44,490 nt of DNA from Micromonospora chalcea (GTDB lineage: Bacteria; Actinomycetota; Actinomycetes; Mycobacteriales; Micromonosporaceae), in contig NZ_MAGP01000136.1 of the NCBI RefSeq assembly GCF_002926165.1, positions 1-44,490 of the forward strand, read 5' to 3'. The notes below the pieces were generated by a model. It was not told the origin of the DNA, did not search any database, and worked only from the letters and a program-made list of their open reading frames with translations. A program made the position numbers and the translations under genes. This document shows, one piece after another, positions 32,287 to 39,657 of this stretch. The first letter of the stretch is position 1. Each line of letters opens with the position of its first letter.

Positions 32287-33419
32287 GCATGTGGCAGGAC
32301 CACGCGAACGCACTGGTTGCCGAGCTGACCCGGCGGGGTGTGCTGGCTCCAGGCTGGCGGGAGGCGTTCGCCGCGACGCCCCGGCACGTGTTCGTGCCAC
32401 ACTTTTACGACGACGACAACGAGCGGGTCAGCGCCGACACGCCCGAAGGGTTGGCCGCGGTATACGCCGATGAGTCGCTGGTCACCCAGATCGCCGAACA
32501 CCCGGGCGGCGGCTTCTGCTGGCCGACCAGTTCCTCGACCCGCCCAAGCCTGATGGCGCAGATGCTCACCCTGCTCGACGTCGATAGCGGAATGCGCGTG
32601 CTGGAGATCGGCACCGGAACCGGCTTCAACGCCGCCCTGCTGTGCCACCGCCTCGGCGACGCGAACGTGACCAGCATCGACATCGACACGATGCTCGTGG
32701 AGACCGCCCGAGCGCGGCTGGCTGGCCTCGGCCACCGGCCGTTCCTGGCCACAGGGGACGGGGCGCTCGGGGTGCCGGTCCGCGCGCCGTACAGCCGGAT
32801 CATCGCCACCGCCGCCGTCGCCACGATCCCACCGGCCTGGATCAGCCAGCTCGTGCACGGCGGGCGCATCGTCGCCGACGTGCGAGGCGAACTCGCGTCC
32901 GCGCTCCTGGTCGCCGACAAGACCACGCCCAGCTCGGTGCGGGGCCGCTTCCACGACACCCCCGGCCACTTCATGTGGCTGCGCTCCCGCGCCGACCACC
33001 CGCTCCGCGACGGCACCGACCCGGACACCAGCTTCGACTTCACCCAGCCGACGCAGACCACCAGCGACATTCCCACCGACGCGTTCGACGAGCGCGAGCT
33101 GCGGTTCCTGCTGCAACTGGCCGTGCCCGGTCTCGGCCCGATCAGCAAGAACCTGCCAGATGGCGGCGAGGGCATCTTCCTGCACACCGAGACCGACTGC
33201 TCGTGGGTGCAGTACCGGCCCGGAACCGACAAGGCCACCGTCACCTACGGCGGACCCCGCGCCCTGTGGCCCGCCATCGAGGACGCCTGGCAGCGCTGGA
33301 ACCGCTGGCAGCTTCCTAGCATCCGCCGCTTCGGAATGACCGCCTACGACGACGGACGCCACCACATCTGGCTCGACCACGACCAATCGGTGATCCTCAC
33401 CGGCGAGCCGGTCGCCTAA
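32283..33419 (+). CDS. PIMT-like O-methyltransferase of the graspetide system
   Basis: A 378-residue enzyme with an N-terminal domain like protein-L-isoaspartate methyltransferase: PTSSSTRPSLMAQML (81-95) in the substrate loop, motif I VLEIGTGTGFNAALL (107-121) for SAM, and SIDIDTMLVETARARL as motif II. A C-terminal extension of about 170 residues (AFDERELRFLLQLAVPGL onward) is characteristic of the methyltransferases paired with actinobacterial ATP-grasp maturases. Related ThfM and AmdM methylate an Asp in the crosslinked peptide, which then closes to a stable aspartimide. It is coupled to the ligase gene and ends the operon before a terminator. Confidence 0.92.
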   Translation: MSMWQDHANALVAELTRRGVLAPGWREAFAATPRHVFVPHFYDDDNERVSADTPEGLAAVYADESLVTQIAEHPGGGFCWPTSSSTRPSLMAQMLTLLDVDSGMRVLEIGTGTGFNAALLCHRLGDANVTSIDIDTMLVETARARLAGLGHRPFLATGDGALGVPVRAPYSRIIATAAVATIPPAWISQLVHGGRIVADVRGELASALLVADKTTPSSVRGRFHDTPGHFMWLRSRADHPLRDGTDPDTSFDFTQPTQTTSDIPTDAFDERELRFLLQLAVPGLGPISKNLPDGGEGIFLHTETDCSWVQYRPGTDKATVTYGGPRALWPAIEDAWQRWNRWQLPSIRRFGMTAYDDGRHHIWLDHDQSVILTGEPVA

Positions 33420-33451
33420 CAACCTAACCCGGCCTAGAGAACACACGACGC

Positions 33452-33483
33452 CCCGGCGGGCGACACCCAGCAGGCCCGCCGGG
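33452..33483 (+). terminator. terminator of the graspetide operon
   Basis: CCCGGCGGGC (33452-33461) pairs with GCCCGCCGGG (33474-33483), 33 bases after the methyltransferase stop. The remainder of the 195-base gap up to 33,614 holds no gene I can support. Confidence 0.7.
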
Positions 33484-33614
33484 TGCCTCACCCTGGCACA
33501 CCCACGCACTCCGCGCCGGGCGGGGCTAGGAGAGGGGTCCGCGCACCGCTGCGGAGTGCGTGTACCGCTCGCCTGGCCCGTGCCTGCCACGACAACTACG
33601 CATTTCAGGGACGG

Positions 33615-34283
33615 ATGTACACAGTGGCGTATCAACCGGGGCCGAACGAACTGCTGCGTAACGCGCGGCGGGCGCGGCGGTCCCCATCGGGGTCGGGTCG
33701 GCCGATGTCGCGGCAAGAGTTGGCGGAGGCGGTTGCCGCCTACCTGTTCGAGCACGCCGGACGCGTGTTCAACATCAGCGCGGGCTATATCGGCAAACTT
33801 GAACGTGGCGAGCATCGATGGCCGGCGGCGCACACCCGCACCGCGTTGCGGGCGGTGCTCGGCCGGGACACCGATGCCGAACTTGGCTTCTACATCATCC
33901 AGGGGCACGCCAGCGACGCGCCGACGGTCGAACCGGACGCGTCCGGCGAGGCTGGCCCGGCCGAGCCTGGCGCGAAGATGACGGGCGTGGGCATCGCACC
34001 GCCCGCCGCGCCGGCGGCCGAGGCGCTTGTCGGATTCACCGGGGCGGACGCGGACGCCGGGGCGGCGGTGCAGGTGGACGTGAGCGCGGAGGCGGGAACG
34101 GCGGTCACGGTGGTGTGCCAGGACGGCGCGGCGGGCCGGGTGGCGGTGCTGGCCGGTGGGGTGTGGGTGCTGATCGACGCGTCCGGCGCCGGTCCGGCGA
34201 GCCTCACCGCGGCCGTGGTCGACTTCCCAGCGGTTGCGGGTGGTGCGCAGGTGTACTCGCTGGCTGAGCGGCGGGCGCGGTAG
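33615..34283 (+). CDS. XRE-type DNA-binding protein
   Basis: A 222-residue protein from ATG 33615. An XRE helix-turn-helix spans about 10-75 (LLRNARRARR..., MSRQELAEAVAAYLFEHAGRVFNISAGYIGKLERGEHRWP). The C-terminal 140 residues are acidic, Ala/Gly-rich and beta-like (VQVDVSAEAGTAVTVVCQDGAAGRVAVLAGGVWVLIDASG), of unknown role. Such two-part regulators are common on actinobacterial elements. The next regulator gene begins two bases after its stop, so they form an operon. Longer frames upstream lack a ribosome site. Confidence 0.78.
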   Translation: MYTVAYQPGPNELLRNARRARRSPSGSGRPMSRQELAEAVAAYLFEHAGRVFNISAGYIGKLERGEHRWPAAHTRTALRAVLGRDTDAELGFYIIQGHASDAPTVEPDASGEAGPAEPGAKMTGVGIAPPAAPAAEALVGFTGADADAGAAVQVDVSAEAGTAVTVVCQDGAAGRVAVLAGGVWVLIDASGAGPASLTAAVVDFPAVAGGAQVYSLAERRAR

Positions 34284-34285
34284 CG

Positions 34286-35062
34286 GTGGCGGGTACTCAG
34301 CTCACGCGGCCGGGCAGGATGGCCCGGCAGGTACCGGGCAAGCCGCGCCGCCTCGTCGCGGCGGGTGGAATCACCCCGGGTCAGGTGGCCGAGGCACGCA
34401 AGGATCTCGGCCGGCACTTGGCCGCCTGGCGTGGCATCGCGGGTATGACGCAGGTCGAGCTTGCCAAGCTCATCTGCTACTCCCGCAGCCAGATCGGCAA
34501 CGTCGAGATCGGCCGGGAGAGCACCACCCGCCGGTTCTGGCAGGGCGCCGACGCAGCGGTCGGCGCGGACGGAGCCCTGTTGGCCGCGTTCGATCAGGTG
34601 GACGCGCTCGTGCGGGACTTCCATGCCCAGGAAGTACAAGCCCGCGAACGGCAACGCCGGCACCACGCGGCGCCGCCGGCCGTGCCCACTGCGGAAGCGG
34701 AGTGTCCGGGTGAGTGCGGGTGCACGCCGATGGTCGTCGGCCGGTGGACCGGGCGGGAGGTCCGCGCGTTGCGCGAGGCGCTGCGGATGAGCGTCCGCGC
34801 GTTCGCCGAACACCTCGGCGTGACCACGGCGACCGTCTCTCGCTGGGAGCACCGGAGGGCGCCCGCACCGCCGAGGCCCGCGGCGCAGTCGGCGCTGGAT
34901 CAGGCACTCACGCGCGTCGACACCGGCTCCAAGGCCCGGTTCCGGCTGCTCCTCACCAGTCCTGACGACTCCGCAACTCGCGCGCACGGTGGCCGAGCCA
35001 CGAGAGGCAGGTCCACCGTCACCCCGATCCACCAAGCGGACCGGACACGCCCCGCCTCCTGA
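34286..35062 (+). CDS. regulator with two XRE helix-turn-helix domains
   Basis: A 258-residue protein with two separate HTH regions. The first (about 40-80, AAWRGIAGMTQVELAKLICYSRSQIGNVEIGRES) is a standard XRE domain with the family's W-FW-AD continuation (RRFWQGADAAV). The second (about 150-190, GREVRALREALRMSVRAFAEHLGVTTATVSRWEHRR) follows a Cys pair, ECPGECGC, which could bind zinc. Doubled HTH proteins of this kind occur on actinobacterial plasmids. GTG 34286 begins two bases after the preceding stop. It may control the radical SAM cluster downstream. Confidence 0.78.
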   Translation: MAGTQLTRPGRMARQVPGKPRRLVAAGGITPGQVAEARKDLGRHLAAWRGIAGMTQVELAKLICYSRSQIGNVEIGRESTTRRFWQGADAAVGADGALLAAFDQVDALVRDFHAQEVQARERQRRHHAAPPAVPTAEAECPGECGCTPMVVGRWTGREVRALREALRMSVRAFAEHLGVTTATVSRWEHRRAPAPPRPAAQSALDQALTRVDTGSKARFRLLLTSPDDSATRAHGGRATRGRSTVTPIHQADRTRPAS

Positions 35063-35108
35063 CACCCCAGCGAGACGGCGGCCGCGACGAGAGAAACGGG
35101 GGCCTGCG

Positions 35109-35474
35109 GTGCATCGATCGATTCCGACCTTGGGCGGCACTCTGACCCATGCAACAGCTGTGGAGCTGTACCAGCGTCACGACGGCATCGCGGCTGAGGC
35201 GTGCGCGAGGTGTGGCAGACCGACGCCGTGCGCGGTGCGGGCGTTCGCCGCAACGGTCATCGCGGCGGCCGGGGAAGACCCCCGCTGGTATGGCAGCGGA
35301 CGCGCTCTCCCCGCACCTGCCGGACCGGTAGCCGGTCAGGCTCGGCAACCCGATCCCATTCCGGCGACCGAGCAGGACCGGGGGCGGGCGCAACCGGAGT
35401 ACGGCGGCTATGCGGTCGGCGGGCGTAGTGCGCCGTTGGACGCCGAGGACTTGCTGTACGAGCGGGAGCACTGA
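35109..35474 (+). CDS. small Cys-motif hypothetical protein
   Basis: From GTG 35109 the product is 121 residues. It starts HRSIPTLGGTLTHATAVELYQRHDGIAAEACARCGRPTPCAVRAFAATVIAAAG, giving the C-x2-C-x4-P-C motif shared with other small proteins on the element, then a Pro/Gln-rich tail ending in APLDAEDLLYEREH. The domain is of unknown function. Its stop overlaps the next small frame (TGATG), and the radical SAM gene follows, so it belongs to that operon. Confidence 0.62.
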   Translation: MHRSIPTLGGTLTHATAVELYQRHDGIAAEACARCGRPTPCAVRAFAATVIAAAGEDPRWYGSGRALPAPAGPVAGQARQPDPIPATEQDRGRAQPEYGGYAVGGRSAPLDAEDLLYEREH

Positions 35475-35647
35475 TGATCCGCCACGGCAGACACCCGGAT
35501 GCGATGCATGAGCGCGCCTGGGCACTGGCCGGGGCGGCGCGAGGTGGCGCTGGGTCGGCGATGAGCCGGGAGCTGGGACGCCCGGTGCCCCGGGAGCGCG
35601 GCCCTCCGGGAGTCGGGATGTCTGGTGGCGGCAACGGATGTGACTGA
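35474..35647 (+). CDS. tiny ORF (57 residues) before the radical SAM gene
   Basis: ATG 35474 overlaps the stop of the preceding gene by one base. The peptide is Arg-, Ala- and Gly-rich and ends VGMSGGGNGCD. Third positions are fairly GC-rich but not decisive. It lies 75 bases upstream of a radical SAM gene, so it could be a small partner or precursor, or only a coupling frame. No family is recognised. Confidence 0.42.
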   Translation: MIRHGRHPDAMHERAWALAGAARGGAGSAMSRELGRPVPRERGPPGVGMSGGGNGCD

Positions 35648-35722
35648 CTCGTCGATCGACTCACGCCATTTGCGGTCCGGTTGGGCGCGGTCCCGACCAC
35701 CCGTGCAAGGGAGACATTGACC

Positions 35723-36730
35723 ATGACCATGCTGGGTATGCCAACCGTCCCTCCCGCGTCGCCTCCGCAGGCGGCCGGGCCGGTGACGTTCACCGCCGGG
35801 CACCATTTCGCCGTGACCGGCGCGGCGAGCATCGAGGAGGTTGCCGAGACGGCGACGGTGCCGCTGTCGGTCATCCTTCAGATCACCAAGCGGTGCAACT
35901 TCGACTGCTCGTTCTGCTCGGAGACGTTGCAGCTTCCCGACCCGACGTTGGCGGAGTTGGACACGATCCGCACCAATCTGGCCGGTGTGGGTCGGGTGTT
36001 CCTGTCCGGCGGGGAGCCGTTGCTGCGCAGGGACTTCGGCGAGATCGTGGACATGTACAGCCAGGACTTCATCCTCGGCATCCCGACCAACGCCACGCGC
36101 GGCTTGCAGTACGCGAAGTCGATGGTCGGCAAGGTCGCGTTCGTCAACGTCGGCCTGGAGGGGCCGCGCGCCACCACCAACCGGGTCCGGGGCGACTACG
36201 ACGAGGTGATGTCCGGCATCCGGGCGTTCCTGGAGCACGGCCTGCCGCTGTCGCTGTCAGCGGTGGTGTACCGGTCCACGCTGCACGCGCTGCCGTTCAC
36301 GTACCAGATCGCCGACGTGATCGGGGCGGGCAAGCTCAAGCTGATCCTGCCGCTGCGCAAGGGTAACGCGCTCGACCTGGAAGAACACGAGTTCATCAGC
36401 CTGGACGAGGCCGGGCAGACGTTCGACCGGCTGATCGAGGCGCGGGCGGTGCACGACTGGCGGCCAGCGCTGCGCATGACGACGTGGACGCCCGAGACCG
36501 AGGGCCACATGATCCTGGTGGAGGTGACCGGCAAGGCGTCGGCGTGGCCGGTATACGACGCGCCCGACCTGTTGGAACCGCTGGGCAACCTCCTGGAGGA
36601 GCCGGTGACGGAGATCTGGAAGCGGTACCGGTTCAAGCGCAACCACTTCGCCAAGTACCTCGGCAAGAGCATCCGCACCGTCGCCAACGCCAGCACGGCC
36701 GCCGGGACGGGCGGACACGCCCGTGCGTGA
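35723..36730 (+). CDS. radical SAM enzyme
   Basis: A 335-residue radical SAM protein from ATG 35723 (AAGGGAG ribosome site). The [4Fe-4S] motif is Cys58-x3-Cys62-x2-Cys65 in TKRCNFDCSFCSE; SGGEP (95-99) contacts SAM, and GIPTNATR and VNVGLEG match later strands of the barrel. No C-terminal Cys cluster of the SPASM or Twitch type is visible, since Cys is absent after residue 65. The reaction cannot be read. The neighbours (two nuclease-like proteins, a P-loop kinase and a NUDIX hydrolase, overlapping genes) point to nucleotide chemistry rather than peptide chemistry, but this is inference. The stop overlaps the next start. Confidence 0.9.
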   Translation: MTMLGMPTVPPASPPQAAGPVTFTAGHHFAVTGAASIEEVAETATVPLSVILQITKRCNFDCSFCSETLQLPDPTLAELDTIRTNLAGVGRVFLSGGEPLLRRDFGEIVDMYSQDFILGIPTNATRGLQYAKSMVGKVAFVNVGLEGPRATTNRVRGDYDEVMSGIRAFLEHGLPLSLSAVVYRSTLHALPFTYQIADVIGAGKLKLILPLRKGNALDLEEHEFISLDEAGQTFDRLIEARAVHDWRPALRMTTWTPETEGHMILVEVTGKASAWPVYDAPDLLEPLGNLLEEPVTEIWKRYRFKRNHFAKYLGKSIRTVANASTAAGTGGHARA

Positions 36731-37469
36731 CTACACCAACCTGCAATGGCCCGAAGCCCCGTTCGGGGCCGAGCAACGCCCGTTCGGCCGGCCCTGGGAC
36801 ATGCTCGCCGCGTTCGCCATCGACTGGGCCGACGGGGCATCCGGCCTGCGGGAGGTGCCGGTCGTGGCGGCGACGGTCTACCTGCGGGTGCGCCGGCACG
36901 GCTCGGCGTACGACATCAGCGGCGACACACTGCAGATCGGCTTCCGCGCCACGGTGCTCGATCACGTGGCCGAGACGCCGGACCTGCTCGCAGTGACCGA
37001 CCGGGCTTTGACCCGCGCCCGCCGGCACGCCGTCATCCTCGCCGGACACGCGCTCGGTCAGGACCTGGCCCGCATGACGCTGCTGTCCACCGTGCCGCTG
37101 CGCGGCGCGGCAGGAGTGGCCGAGGCGTGGGCCAACCGGTCGATCAAGGGGCGCGGGCTGGCCCTGATGATCGACACCGCAGTCGAGGCGAACGAGGCGG
37201 CGGCGGCGCTGGACATGGCGACCGCGCCGCTGCCCGTCCCGATGCCGGACAGCCCCACGGGCAGCGCCACGGTGGCGCGCGCTGTGCTGGCACGCGCTCT
37301 GGCCATCGGCCTCACGGCGGCCGTCCACGCCGGCCGCTACCGCTGGGAGGGACTCTTTCGCGTCGCCGACGCGATCGACCAGGCCGCCTGGGACGTGCTC
37401 CGTCCCGCTAGCACGGCAACCGCACCGGACGACACCAACAGGCGACCGCCTGCCTCCGCTGAGGCGTAG
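36723..37469 (+). CDS. DEDD-exonuclease-like protein, probably degenerate
   Basis: A 248-residue protein starting at GTG 36723 within the end of the radical SAM gene. MLAAFAIDWADG (about 28-38) and HAVILAGHALGQDLARM (about 102-118) resemble motifs I and II of DnaQ/RNase-T-like DEDD nucleases, and the layout matches the next gene, but motif I has Asp-Trp-Ala instead of Asp-x-Glu. It may be a non-catalytic partner of its neighbour. The C-terminal half is helical and not recognised. The function is unknown. Confidence 0.6.
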   Translation: MRDYTNLQWPEAPFGAEQRPFGRPWDMLAAFAIDWADGASGLREVPVVAATVYLRVRRHGSAYDISGDTLQIGFRATVLDHVAETPDLLAVTDRALTRARRHAVILAGHALGQDLARMTLLSTVPLRGAAGVAEAWANRSIKGRGLALMIDTAVEANEAAAALDMATAPLPVPMPDSPTGSATVARAVLARALAIGLTAAVHAGRYRWEGLFRVADAIDQAAWDVLRPASTATAPDDTNRRPPASAEA

Positions 37470-37482
37470 ACGGCGCTAACGT

Positions 37483-37520
37483 CGGTGGCCGCCGCCCGCA
37501 CGCGCGGGCGGCGGTCACCG
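37483..37520. other. strong stem-loop between two nuclease-like genes
   Basis: A 17-base-pair stem with one G-T pair and a four-base loop (arms 37483-37499 and 37504-37520) lies in the 99-base gap. It could terminate transcription partly or protect the upstream mRNA end, giving different levels of the two gene groups. Confidence 0.65.
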
Positions 37521-37568
37521 GCACCATCCGGCGCCGGAAGGACAACCACGACAGGCGGAGGACCGGTT

Positions 37569-38360
37569 GTGCATGTGATCAGCGATCTCGGCGGACCAGG
37601 TGGCGTGCCAGCCCGGCTGCCCGGAACCCGGCTCGTCGCCTCGATCGACGTGGAGTGGAGCAAGAACTACCGGATCAAGAACGGCAACCAGGCGTTCTGC
37701 TACTCGATCGTGTGGCTCACCGTGCCCACCGGCGACGGTTCTCCGCTGCTCCTCGCCACCGGCAGCCTGCCGGTGGCCTACACGAGCCTCTATCTCGACG
37801 GCGACGCCGAACGCGGCGACCTCGTCGCGGCAGCGGCGGCCGACATCGCCGCCGCCACCGAGGCCGCCGACCTGATCACCGGTCACCAACTGTGCAGCGA
37901 CCTCGCCGTGCTGGCCGCCAACGCCGGCCCCCGCCCCCCAGCCGCGCTCCTCGCGGCACGGCAGGCGTGGCACGACCGGCGCACCGACACGGCGCGGCAG
38001 GTGCTCGACACCCGCTTCGACGCCGACCACGTGCTGTTCGGCCGCTCCCGCCGGCTGGTCGACGTGTGCGGCGAACTCGACCTCGACGTGACCCAACCCG
38101 AACTCGCCCGCAAGTCCATGACCGCGCTGCACCGCGACTGGCTCACCAACCGAGACGTCGAAGCACGGGAGCGGATCACCGTGCTCAACCTGCGCCACAG
38201 CCTGTCCACCGCACTGGTCGGCCTCCGCGCGGCCGGGGAGCTGACCTGGCCCAAGCCGGTCAACGTCAACACGATGGTCGCAACCGCGCTAGCCGGGCGA
38301 CTCGGCTGGCTGGACCACCCCACCTTCCGGGCCCTACTTCCAGAAAGGCAGGCGTCGTGA
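37569..38360 (+). CDS. DEDD-exonuclease-like protein
   Basis: From GTG 37569 (GGCGGAGGA ribosome site) the product is 263 residues. LVASIDVEWSKNY (22-34) has the Asp-x-Glu of motif I, and LITGHQLCSDLAVL (102-115) fits motif II with Asp111, as in DnaQ-type 3'-5' exonucleases; a clear motif III (HxxxxD or YxxxD) is not found, so activity is uncertain. RLVDVCGELDLDV and ERITVLNLRHSLSTALV occur later. It starts a coupled set with the kinase gene, whose GTG overlaps its stop. Confidence 0.6.
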   Translation: MHVISDLGGPGGVPARLPGTRLVASIDVEWSKNYRIKNGNQAFCYSIVWLTVPTGDGSPLLLATGSLPVAYTSLYLDGDAERGDLVAAAAADIAAATEAADLITGHQLCSDLAVLAANAGPRPPAALLAARQAWHDRRTDTARQVLDTRFDADHVLFGRSRRLVDVCGELDLDVTQPELARKSMTALHRDWLTNRDVEARERITVLNLRHSLSTALVGLRAAGELTWPKPVNVNTMVATALAGRLGWLDHPTFRALLPERQAS

Positions 38361-39007
38361 CGATCCGCACCTGCGTCGTGGTCGGCATCGAAGGCACCCA
38401 CGCCGCCGGAAAAACCACCCTGGTCCACGCGCTGACAGCCCACTACCGGGCGCGCGGGGTGCTCGTCGCGTGCACCCCGGAACCGGCCCGCACCAGCCCG
38501 TTCATCGAGGAAACCGTGATCCATGGCAAGGGTGCCTTCGACCTCGCCACCGAAGTCGACCTGTTCGGGGCGCAACTGTCGACCACGCTGCGCGCCGCCC
38601 GCCACCACGACCTGCTGATTTGCGACAAGACAGCGATCAACGTCCTCGCCTACGCCCGCCTCGTGCTCGCCGCGCCGCCCGGCAGCCACGAGGCCGCCGT
38701 GCTGCAGGCGATGGCCGCGTTCTGCCGGGCATGGGCACCGCGCACCTACGACGCGGTGTTCTTCCTGCCCGACGCCTACACCGACCCGGCCGACCCGATG
38801 CGCCCCAAGGTCGCCCACCTCCAAGACGAAACCGCGACCGCGGTCCGCGCGGCGTGCGCCGAGACCGGAGTGCCGCTGTACGACGTGCCGCCCGGCCTGG
38901 ACCTGGCCGAACGAGTCGCCCACCTCGCCCGGCGAGTCGACGCCCTGCTCAACCCCACCGGCGATAGCCTCGACCTCCGTGACCCTGGCACCCACGCACC
39001 CCGTTGA
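38357..39007 (+). CDS. P-loop kinase, thymidylate-kinase-like
   Basis: A 216-residue P-loop protein with Walker A in VVGIEGTHAAGKTTLVHAL (residues 13-20), a DLLICDKTAINVLAYARL segment where thymidylate kinases have their DR(Y/F) substrate motif, and AVFFLPDAYTDP as a later strand. It looks like a small-molecule or nucleoside monophosphate kinase or an AAA-type cellular kinase, not a standard Tmk, since the DRY motif is replaced by DKT. GTG 38357 overlaps the preceding stop, and its own end overlaps the NUDIX gene by 29 bases. Confidence 0.8.
   Translation: MTIRTCVVVGIEGTHAAGKTTLVHALTAHYRARGVLVACTPEPARTSPFIEETVIHGKGAFDLATEVDLFGAQLSTTLRAARHHDLLICDKTAINVLAYARLVLAAPPGSHEAAVLQAMAAFCRAWAPRTYDAVFFLPDAYTDPADPMRPKVAHLQDETATAVRAACAETGVPLYDVPPGLDLAERVAHLARRVDALLNPTGDSLDLRDPGTHAPR
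38965..38970 (+). promoter_or_regulatory. possible -10 box (TAGCCT) before the NUDIX gene
   Basis: TAGCCT lies eight bases before GTG 38979, inside the kinase gene. It would give the NUDIX gene an extra leaderless start; readthrough from the operon is equally possible. Confidence 0.3.
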
Positions 39008-39428
39008 CGTGCTGCTCATCCTCACCGACGGCGATCACGTCCTGCTCGCGCTACGGGACGGCACCGGATTCGCCGACGGCCAGTGGAACCTGCCCAGCGG
39101 CAAGCTGGAACTCGGCGAAGACGCGATCAGCGCGCTCGTCCGGGAAGCGGCCGAGGAGATCGGCGTGCGACTGGACCGAGACGAGCCACGCATGGTCGCC
39201 ACCGTGCACCACCGCAACAGCGCCGGAGCCGGGCGGGTGGGCCTCGTCTTCGCCGCCCCGCACGACCCCGCCCGCCACGGCGAACCAGTCAACAACGAAC
39301 CGCACAAGTGCGCCAAGATCGAATGGTTCCCGGCGGACATGCTGCCGTCCCACACCTACCCCTACACCGCCGCCTGCCTAGCCGCCTGGCGCGCCGGCGC
39401 ACCGCTGCGCCTCAGTGGATGGCGATAG
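38979..39428 (+). CDS. NUDIX hydrolase
   Basis: A 149-residue NUDIX protein that hydrolyses a nucleoside diphosphate linked to another group, such as damaged dNTPs. The NUDIX box is complete: GKLELGEDAISALVREAAEE then IGV (41-63), with the Arg-Glu and Glu-Glu metal ligands. WNLPSGKLE precedes it, as in MutT-like members. It overlaps the P-loop kinase gene, so the two are translated together. NUDIX genes are frequent on actinobacterial integrative elements; here it is the last gene of the radical SAM cluster. Confidence 0.93.
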   Translation: MTLAPTHPVDVLLILTDGDHVLLALRDGTGFADGQWNLPSGKLELGEDAISALVREAAEEIGVRLDRDEPRMVATVHHRNSAGAGRVGLVFAAPHDPARHGEPVNNEPHKCAKIEWFPADMLPSHTYPYTAACLAAWRAGAPLRLSGWR

Positions 39429-39657
39429 CCCGCTCGTCAGGGACGCCCTCTTGATGGGGCCCAACAGCTGCGGGCTCGATAAGTCGGTTTCGTTCTTTTC
39501 ATGCATCAGCCGTTCGGTGGATCTGCCGAACAACGGAGGCCGGGAAAGCGCTTTCTGATCAGTATTAGGGAGTGCGTAGGAAGTTTCGGAAGTGGCAGCC
39601 CCGCTGGGCCGGCGACCATACTCGGAGGCCGGCCCTTCGGGAGGGGGTGGCGGGCAA

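Noticed and set aside
32202..33908. 568-codon minus-strand open frame opposite the graspetide methyltransferase
   Set aside because: It mirrors a gene with clear methyltransferase motifs; the translation is Arg/Val/Gly-rich with no domain, a usual effect of high-GC DNA.
35723..36730. Radical SAM protein as a prokaryotic viperin, because a nucleotide-kinase-like gene is nearby
   Set aside because: The cluster motif CNFDCSFC and the segments after it (FLSGGEPLLRRDFGEIVDMY) look like general MoaA-type radical SAM proteins; the viperin-specific C-terminal region is not seen.
38357..39007. Standard thymidylate kinase (tmk)
   Set aside because: The Walker A loop fits, but the DRY/F substrate motif is replaced by DKT and the lid Arg pattern is not seen, so only a general kinase call is safe.
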